Shown here: piece after piece, positions 6,216 through 11,495 of the stretch
Numbering within the stretch: the stretch's first letter is position 1
Layout: each line of letters begins with the position of its first letter
Assembly (NCBI GenBank): GCA_017476305.1
Contig: JAFVAA010000459.1
Span: 1-14,372, forward strand
Direction of reading: 5' to 3'
Origin: Lachnospiraceae bacterium
GTDB lineage: Bacteria; Bacillota; Clostridia; Lachnospirales; Lachnospiraceae
DNA length: 14,372 bases
Notes under the pieces: generated by a model
What the model saw: the letters and a program-made list of their open reading frames with translations, nothing else
Told to the model about the DNA's origin: nothing
Databases searched by the model: none
Made by a program: the position numbers and the translations under genes

Positions 6216-6434
6216 ATGAGTGAATTAAAGAAGAAAATTAATTACACGGTAGTTTGTATCAATGAGTTTGCTAATAAATTTCATATTACTTCAAAAGAGG
6301 CTTTTATGTATTTATATGACCACGCAGGGATTGAATTTATCAAAGAGAATTATGATATTGAACATACTCTTAGTATAGATGATGCGGTGGAGGATTTGGT
6401 AATAGTATGCAGAAATAATGGAGGGAGTTATTGA
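6216..6434 (+). CDS. DUF3791-family protein, candidate antitoxin-like partner
   Basis: This 72-aa, mostly helical protein matches the DUF3791 pattern, with INYTVVCINEFANKF at the N terminus and the DHAGIEFI and HTLSIDDAVEDL segments after it. The ATG at 6216 is used because AAGGAAGGGA lies five bases upstream; an upstream in-frame TTG (6189) would only add residues foreign to the family. Its TGA stop shares its last base with the ATG of the next gene, so translation is probably coupled. DUF3791 genes are commonly found next to DUF3990 genes in Lachnospiraceae, which has led to the idea of a toxin-antitoxin or regulatory pair; no experimental function is known to me. Confidence 0.8.
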   Translation: MSELKKKINYTVVCINEFANKFHITSKEAFMYLYDHAGIEFIKENYDIEHTLSIDDAVEDLVIVCRNNGGSY

Positions 6435-6936
6435 TGCGTTTATATCACGGGAGTAACACGGATATTAAAGAAATTAATCTTGCCATGTGTCGTCCTTATA
6501 AGGATTTTGGCAGAGGATTTTATCTGACTGATATAAAGGAACAAGCTGAAAAAATGGCAAAAAGAGTTGCGAGAATTTATGGAAATTCTCCGGTTTTAAA
6601 TGTATATGAGCTTGAAGATTCTTTTTTACAAATGAAAGATTTGAATATAAAGAATTTTGGACAGAGACATCGGAAGAATGGGCAAGGTTTGTAAGGAATA
6701 ATCGAAATAGAAGGTTTACTGATTTTTCGAGTATGGAATGTAACTTTGACAACAAATATGACATTGTAATGGGACCGATTGCGAATGATGATATGGCACT
6801 CTTATTTAGACAATATGAAAATGGGATGATATCTTTTGAAAATATGTTGAGTGGCATGATATATAAAAAGACCTCACGCCAATATTCTTTTCATACGGAA
6901 AGGACAATCAGTCTGTTAAAGAAAGTAGGTGCATAG
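6434..6936 (+). pseudogene. DUF3990 protein (ADP-ribosyltransferase-like fold), frameshifted
   Basis: The reading frame from ATG 6434 gives RLYHGSN (2-8) and DFGRGFYLTD (24-33), the N-terminal marks of DUF3990 and reminiscent of the His and Tyr motifs of ADP-ribosyltransferase folds. It is read to about 6660 and would then hit a stop at 6692-6694. The remainder of the family continues in the frame one base back: SEEWARFVRNNR (from about 6670), YDIVMGPIANDD and the C-terminal Gln-Tyr-Ser-Phe motif, stopping at 6936. One base missing in the TTTTGG tract at 6655-6660 would restore a single frame of about 167 aa, the usual family length. Thus the gene is either a young pseudogene or carries an indel error. 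The ART relationship is from memory of the family and from the two motifs, not proven. Confidence 0.8.
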
Positions 6937-6938
6937 CA

Positions 6939-7169
6939 ATGACAAAAAAGCAGCAAATGATTGAATACATGGTTCAGGATCTCGTTGAGATACTTTCTGA
7001 AACACAGGGAGTTGAATATGATATCGCAATGCATATTATATATGCTTCTGAGGTTTATGAAAAGTTAGTGGACATAGAGACTGAATTGTATCGAGAAAGT
7101 CCTTTTTATGTATATGGTTTATTGCAGGATGAACTTAATTTTGGTCACATTGTGCAGGCAGAGGTGTGA
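6939..7169 (+). CDS. Small acidic protein, third member of the DUF3791/DUF3990 cassette
   Basis: The 76-aa product begins MTKKQQMIEYMVQDLVEILS and is helical and acidic, with a YVYGLLQDELNFG segment near the C terminus. It starts two bases after the DUF3990 stop, with AGGTG seven bases upstream, and so belongs to the same transcript. Similar short proteins often follow DUF3990 in gut Firmicutes, as far as I recall; it may be a distant relative of DUF3791, since both open with a Lys-rich start followed by a long amphipathic helix. A role as antitoxin or adaptor is inference from position, size and charge. Confidence 0.7.
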   Translation: MTKKQQMIEYMVQDLVEILSETQGVEYDIAMHIIYASEVYEKLVDIETELYRESPFYVYGLLQDELNFGHIVQAEV

Positions 7170-7173
7170 ATTT

Positions 7174-7281
7174 ATGGATTTAAACAAAGTGGTCAAGTTC
7201 TGCGATGGATATGGTATAATAATTGATTTTAAATGGAGGAACAGAACCAGATATAAATTTTCCTGCGATTTTATTAAATAG
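7174..7281 (+). CDS. 35-aa open frame, possible truncated fourth cassette gene
   Basis: ATG 7174 lies four bases after the stop of the previous gene, with GAGGTG inside that gene's last codons as a plausible ribosome site. The translation begins MDLNKVVKFCDGYGIIIDFK, which has a natural, gene-like start, but it ends after 35 residues, where the sequence runs into the remnant region. It may be the 5' end of a longer gene broken by recombination. I do not recognise the family. Confidence 0.3.
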   Translation: MDLNKVVKFCDGYGIIIDFKWRNRTRYKFSCDFIK

Positions 7282-7487
7282 TCTCTTTCTGCATAGCTTT
7301 AAACATTTTCTGCTGTTCCAAAAGTATATCAATCATCCGGTTGACTGCTATCAGGGTATACGTATCACAGACAGCCAGTTTGTCGGCAATTTCTGTATTG
7401 ATTAGATATGTCTTTTAAAGCATTTCCAAAGAAATTTTTGTCAATCCAGTTTCTAAATGGCTGATATGGTTATTGGAACAATCTGTT
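7274..7487 (-). pseudogene. Remnant of an Xre-type helix-turn-helix regulator
   Basis: On the minus strand one frame reads SNNHISHLETGLTKISLEML (ending at 7418), a clear second half of an HTH_3/Xre DNA-binding domain. An in-frame TAA (7417-7415) interrupts it. The same frame then continues with INTEIADKLAVCDTYTLIAV and an ILLEQQKM helix to a stop at 7276-7274. The first helices of the domain and any start codon are missing; upstream the frame turns into sequence unrelated to the family. It is therefore a pseudogene with lost 5' end and a nonsense codon. The usual linker between HTH and C-terminal helices also looks shortened. Confidence 0.65.
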
Positions 7488-7607
7488 AAGGCACCAAAGA
7501 AAAAGTGGGAAAATTATGCGAAACTTTTTAGAAAAAATGGGATATCAAAAGAGACGATATATTTGATTGAACCAGCTAAGATAAAATATCAAGGAAAAGT
7601 ATATTGA
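7419..7607 (+). pseudogene. Possible C-terminal remnant of an unidentified gene
   Basis: From about 7478 a plus-strand frame reads KKKWENYAKLFRKNGISKET and then a short YLIEPAKIKY segment to a TGA at 7605-7607. The composition is protein-like and unlike the surrounding noise, but there is no start codon and the first part overlaps the Xre remnant on the other strand. The junction between the two remnants is probably near 7485-7495. No family recognised. Confidence 0.35.
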
Positions 7608-7648
7608 TGTAAAATGTGTTTCGATCATCAGAGGTAAAATATTTTTTC

Positions 7649-7681
7649 AAAGAGAGATGGGTTTCATCCCCATCTCTCTTT
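7649..7681. terminator. 13-bp perfect hairpin, terminator-like
   Basis: AAAGAGAGATGGG (7649-7661) pairs perfectly with CCCATCTCTCTTT (7669-7681) around a 7-base loop. It closes the remnant region 42 bases after the last stop. The tail on the plus strand is only UUUAUCU, so efficiency may be modest. Confidence 0.6.
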
Positions 7682-7898
7682 ATCTGTCAACATATATTGT
7701 ATCCTAAGCCTTAGGGGAGTTTTATTGGAATTAGTAAAAAGAAAAGGTTAGTCAATAGCATGGATCTATTTTAGAGAGTAAATAGTATAGAAATATTGTA
7801 CAAACTATGATAAAATAGCCGTGAAAGCAAAAGCAAGTGTTATGATAAAATACAGTAAGGATTGCCGGTGATAAAGCGGGGAAGCGGGTGTTTTATTT
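7682..7898 (+). promoter_or_regulatory. AT-rich leader of the AAA ATPase gene
   Basis: The stretch has no coding potential. It contains a near-palindrome CCTAAGCCTTAGG (7703-7715) and two copies of TATGATAAAATA about 35 bases apart, either of which could be a -10 region, but neither has a convincing -35 box at the right distance. The ribosome site in front of the ATG at 7899 is weak (GCGGGTG). Confidence 0.35.
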
Positions 7899-9062
7899 AT
7901 GAAAAGATTTAATACAACAGGGCTGTGTATTCCGGAAGAGGATTATATGGTTGATCTCTCGGAACGATTAAAAAGAATGAAAGAGATGGTGGAGCAGGGA
8001 AAATATTTTACCATTAACCGCGGACGTCAATATGGAAAGACGACTACACTTTACATGCTCCAGAGGTATTTAGAAAGTGAATATATAGTAATTAGTCTGG
8101 ATTTTCAGGCGATTGGAAGTGCAGATTTTGCCTCAGAGATAGATTTTTCAAGAGCTTTTGCCATATTATTTTCAGAGGCATATTTTTCACAGGATTTGTC
8201 AGAAAATTCAGGGTGTAGCAGACTCGTACAAAGGATTTTTGAAATCGCAGAAGCAGAGGAGAAAACAATCACATTGTTTAAGCTGTTTCGATGGATCAGG
8301 GAAATCTGCAGCTTGTCTGAAAAGCCGATGGTTTTATTTATTGATGAAGTGGATAGTGCTGCAAATAACCAGGTTTTTCTGGGCTTTTTGGCACAGCTGA
8401 GGCTTCACTATTTAGAACGAAAAAAAAATAAAGCATATAAGACTTTTCAATCCGTTATTTTAGCAGGGGTAACTGATGTAAAAAATCTAAAACGCAGGGT
8501 TAGACCGGATGAGAAGCATAAGGTGAACAGTCCATGGAACATAGCAGAGGAATTCACGATTGATATGAGCTTTTCGACGGAGGAGATTGCAGGAATGTTA
8601 TCGGAATATGAGGAGGAGCATCATACCGGCATGGATATTACCAGGCTTGCAGCGGAAATTCGGGATTATACTGGTGGCTATCCGTTTTTGGTTTGTCGCA
8701 TTTGCCAGATTTTAGATTCAGAGCTGGCAGGGAAAGCAAGGTTTCCAGAGCTCTCGGATACGTGGACTATAGAAGGAGTGAATGAGGCAGTCAGAGAAAT
8801 CTTATTTGAGACAAACACTCTTTTTGATTCCCTTATGGGGAAATTATATAGTAATGAGGAGCTTTGTAAGACATTAAAGAATATTTTATTCGGCGGGGAA
8901 GCTATATCCTATGATCCTGACAAGCCTGCAGTCAGCGATGCCCGCATGTATGGTTTTATCCGGGTGGAAAATGAACGGATTGTAATTGCAAACAGAATTT
9001 TTGAAACAAGGTTATATAATTACTTTTTAGGGGAACGAGAAATAATAAGCGGATGGATGTAG
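7899..9062 (+). CDS. AAA-like ATPase that has lost its C-terminal nuclease domain
   Basis: The 387-aa product matches the AAA-like ATPase family that normally continues into a PD-(D/E)XK nuclease domain (DUF1703 type). It opens with the family's typical MKRFNTTGLCIPEEDYMVDL. A P-loop RGRQYGKTT follows (41-49, with Arg in place of the first Gly, as is usual in this family), then Walker B MVLFIDEVDSA (144-154), VILAGVTDVKNL (187-198) and SPWNIAEEF (211-219). A winged-helix-like segment ends in NRIFETRLYNYFL (365-377), where intact members run on. Here the frame meets a stop ten residues later, and the remains of the nuclease domain follow in another frame. The ATPase core looks intact. The biological role of the family is uncertain; it is often found in variable or defence-rich regions. 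Confidence 0.8.
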   Translation: MKRFNTTGLCIPEEDYMVDLSERLKRMKEMVEQGKYFTINRGRQYGKTTTLYMLQRYLESEYIVISLDFQAIGSADFASEIDFSRAFAILFSEAYFSQDLSENSGCSRLVQRIFEIAEAEEKTITLFKLFRWIREICSLSEKPMVLFIDEVDSAANNQVFLGFLAQLRLHYLERKKNKAYKTFQSVILAGVTDVKNLKRRVRPDEKHKVNSPWNIAEEFTIDMSFSTEEIAGMLSEYEEEHHTGMDITRLAAEIRDYTGGYPFLVCRICQILDSELAGKARFPELSDTWTIEGVNEAVREILFETNTLFDSLMGKLYSNEELCKTLKNILFGGEAISYDPDKPAVSDARMYGFIRVENERIVIANRIFETRLYNYFLGEREIISGWM

Positions 9063-9276
9063 TGATTGATTATCTGGGGGAGCGTTTTGTAGTAGCGTTA
9101 AAAATCTGGAGAGGAAATGCTTATAAGGAGCGGGGAGAGGAACAGCTTTTGGAATATCTGGACTATTTTCATATGAAGAAAGGATATATGTTAAGCTATT
9201 GCTTTAACCAAGAAAAAAAGTGGGGGTAGAGACGATTCCTTTAGGGGATAAAATCTTAGTGGAAGCAGTGGTTTAA
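9053..9276 (+). pseudogene. Detached, decayed PD-(D/E)XK nuclease domain of the ATPase
   Basis: A second frame from 9053 reads MDVVIDYLGERFVVALKIWR and on through GEEQLLEYLDYFHMKKGYML, unmistakably the nuclease part of the same protein family. The catalytic E-x-K is here A-L-K, so the metal-binding Glu is gone, a one-base change (GCG for GAG). The segment that should link it to the ATPase, by family memory roughly 80 residues or more, is deleted. A second frameshift lies in the A7 run at 9213-9219: one missing A diverts the frame to a TAG at 9227, while the restored frame gives VGVETIPLGDKILVEAVV up to TAA 9274-9276. Three independent lesions make this a genuine pseudogene. Confidence 0.85.
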
Positions 9277-9289
9277 AGGGGGATATTTC

Positions 9290-9334
9290 GTTACTGTTCA
9301 TAGTCGAAATGCGCATTTACTGCGCATTTGCGAC
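9290..9334. repeat. Hairpin with dispersed GTTACTGTTCA motif
   Basis: GTTACTGTTCA (9290-9300) is followed by a stem GTCG-AAATGCGCA (9303-9315) pairing with TGCGCATTT-(G)-CGAC (9321-9334), 13 bp with one bulged G and loop TTTAC. It lies between convergent genes and could serve as a terminator for either, though it lacks a T tract. The leading motif recurs near 5958 and 14099. Confidence 0.5.
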
Positions 9335-9367
9335 CAAAGGCACCTCCGTTTCCACAGGGTTTTGCCT

Positions 9368-9919
9368 CTATATGTCCAATTCCTTAAAATCAATTATCAA
9401 ATCATCATAAATATGAACCTTGATCTGGTCCTCAAAGGTATACTGACTTAAACTAAATGCCTCATCTTCCAGATGGTATACGAAAACTTTTTCTATGGAT
9501 GGATCGACAATCCAGTATTCCCGAACGCCTGCCTCCTTATAGAGATTCAGTTTCGTTACATAGTCGTATCCGGCATTGCTGGGAGATGTGATTTCGATGA
9601 TCCAGTCAGGAGCTCCTGTGCAGCCCCTTTCTGTCAGCTTGCTTTCATCACAAATGACGCTGATGTCCGGCTCTACGATAGTATTTCTGTCTTTGTGCAG
9701 CTTGACAGAGAAAGGGGCAGGAATTACCTTGCAGGCTCCCCCTTTCGACTTAATATAATTACGTATTTCTGCATTCAATTCGCTGACCAATCTTTGGTGT
9801 CTGGTATTTGGTGCCGCCTGATTGTAAATGAAAACTCCGTCGATTAGTTCTGCCCGCACATCCTCCGGCAGATTATAATAATCTTCTTCGGTATATATTT
9901 TTTCCTTTGCCAATGCCAT
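9368..9919 (-). CDS. Uma2-family endonuclease-like protein (DUF820)
   Basis: The 183-aa product is a full-length stand-alone member of the Uma2 family, predicted PD-(D/E)XK-fold nucleases of unknown target. Visible marks are YNLPEDVRAELIDG (15-28), EPDISVIC with catalytic D85 (83-90), DWIIEITSPSN with E109 (105-115), K123, and LYKEAGVREYWIVDP (126-140). All expected active-site residues are present. The ATG is preceded by AGGGGGA at seven bases. The gene is alone, transcribed toward the broken ATPase, with 153 bases separating it from the sugar transporter gene upstream. Members are typically present in many copies in cyanobacteria and as singletons in Firmicutes; toxin, repair and mobile-element roles have been suggested, none shown here. 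Confidence 0.88.
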   Translation of the reverse strand: MALAKEKIYTEEDYYNLPEDVRAELIDGVFIYNQAAPNTRHQRLVSELNAEIRNYIKSKGGACKVIPAPFSVKLHKDRNTIVEPDISVICDESKLTERGCTGAPDWIIEITSPSNAGYDYVTKLNLYKEAGVREYWIVDPSIEKVFVYHLEDEAFSLSQYTFEDQIKVHIYDDLIIDFKELDI

Positions 9920-9988
9920 AGAAAATCCCCCTAATCATCTTAAATATGTTCCCATCTTTTATTTCAATTCCTGTACAAAACTTTTATA

Positions 9989-10001
9989 TTCCTATTAGGA
10001 A
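9989..10001. promoter_or_regulatory. 13-bp palindrome upstream of the Uma2 gene
   Basis: TTCCTATTAGGAA is a perfect inverted repeat around one central base, 70 bases upstream of the Uma2 start. It could be an operator. No convincing -35/-10 pair is visible around it. Confidence 0.3.
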
Positions 10002-10024
10002 CTGTGCATAATTAAATTTACCAT

Positions 10025-10069
10025 TTTTTGAGCAGAAACTCTTGTATATATGGTGTTCCTGCTCAAAAA
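10025..10069. terminator. Hairpin after the sugar transporter gene
   Basis: TTTTTGAGCAG (10025-10035) and CTGCTCAAAAA (10059-10069) form an 11-bp perfect stem around a 23-base loop, starting four bases beyond the stop codon of the GPH gene. The structure begins with T5 and ends with A5 on both strands, so the usual trailing U tract is absent; it may still stabilise the 3' end or terminate weakly. Confidence 0.45.
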
Positions 10070-10072
10070 TGT

Positions 10073-11477
10073 TTATGCCTGTCTCTTCAGCTTCTCCTGA
10101 ATCTCCAAAAGCTTCTCCTCTGTCAAAATATATTTTTTAAAGAAGAAGAAAAATGCGATACATAGTACCAGAATCGGGAAAATGGTCATAATCATACGGA
10201 GCCCGATGAGCGTCCCCTCGGACTGTTTCACAATCTCCCCCTCTGTACTGTTATTTCCGACCAGACCAATCACATCGATTCCGATTCCTGTGACAAAGGC
10301 TGCCACACCGGAAGCGAGCTTCACCACGAAGGTCTGCATGGAAAAGATCACGCTTTCTTCCCTGTGCCCGTTTTTCAGTTCTCCATAGTCACATGTATTT
10401 GCGAGAAGCAAGGTAGTAAGTACGGTTAAAATTCCATTTCCTGCGAAGACCATAAATCCCGGAATTAAAAGAATGTATACATTACCGGAAAGTCCCACAA
10501 AGCACATGAGGAGCAGTACGGCGTAGCCACAGATGCTCATGATCAGTCCTGTCTTAAAACAGGCAAGCACGCTCAGCTTTTTCCTAAGAAGCGGAAGAAA
10601 AAGCATCATGGAAAGTATCTGAATCGCACCGCCAAAGGTATTAAAAATGGCATAGGCATCATTCCAGCTTTTCGTACCGTAATCGTATTTGAAAAAGTAA
10701 ATCAGAAGGTTGCTGGTAATGTACAGTGCCGTATTTACGAGGGCAATCGTGACCACGACGGTAATCGCCTGATCATTATTTAGTAATGCAGAAAACATTT
10801 CTTTGACCGACGGGGATTCCGTGGTAATCAGCTTTTTCTCTTTTACATTGATACAGCAGATGACCTCTGCCACGATAAAGATAACCGCAATCAGCAGAGC
10901 GAACCACTGAAAACCGACACGCTCCTGAAATCCTTTTCCCTTTCCGGAAGCAAGTGCTGCACCGATTCTGGGAACGATGATGATCGTAAAGACTGTGATC
11001 AAAGCACTTCCGACACCTGCACAGCTTCGCCCGATGGTGGACATGTTTTCCCGGTCTTCACTCGTATTCGTAAGTGCCGGAATCATGGACCAGTACGGAA
11101 TATCCATCAGTGTATAGCTCATGCCCCAGAAAATGTATACGACAGCGAAGTAGACCATGAGCGTCTTTCCGGTACACCATCCCGGCACGGCAAAAAGCCC
11201 GTAAGTGATAAATGCATTGATGATGGTACCAGAGAAAATCCAGGGACGAAATCTGCCCCATTTCGTTTTTGTTTTTGCCACGAGCATTCCCATGATCGGA
11301 TCATTGACCGCATCGAACACTCTGGCAATCATGAGAATCAGTCCCACAAATGCAGAGGATAGTCCCAAAAGATCCTGATAATAATATCACATAGGATGCA
11401 GTCAGCATATAGACCATATCTTTACCGACAGCACCGATTCCAAAGCCAACCTTTTCTCTTAACTTTAATTTTTCCAT
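10073..11477 (-). pseudogene. GPH-family sugar:cation symporter (MelB/UidB type), frameshifted near the N terminus
   Basis: The true start is the ATG at 11477, 18 bases after the GH2 stop, giving MEKLKLREKVGFGIGAVGKD, the usual opening of this family. After about 30 codons the frame runs off into nonsense. The protein continues in another frame with YYQDLLGLSSAFVGLI, the classic DAVNDPIMG motif and KTKTKWGRFRPW, then about ten further membrane segments to the stop at 10073. The shift lies in the repeated TAT tract at about 11376-11387; two missing bases (or one extra) would repair it. The open part from the internal ATG at 11368 (431 aa) lacks the first transmembrane helix and is unlikely to work as a symporter. 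Together with GH2 the intact ancestor would have imported a beta-galactoside or glucuronide with Na+ or H+. Confidence 0.85.
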
Positions 11478-11495
11478 AACTCCCGCCTTTCTGGA

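Noticed and set aside
7223..7405. 60-aa plus-strand frame
   Set aside because: It lies opposite the Xre-type remnant, whose minus-strand translation shows recognisable helices; the plus frame shows none and has no RBS.
10025..10069. Strong bidirectional intrinsic terminator
   Set aside because: The stem is good but it starts with T5 and ends with A5, so neither strand has the U tract after the stem; kept only as a possible 3' end structure.
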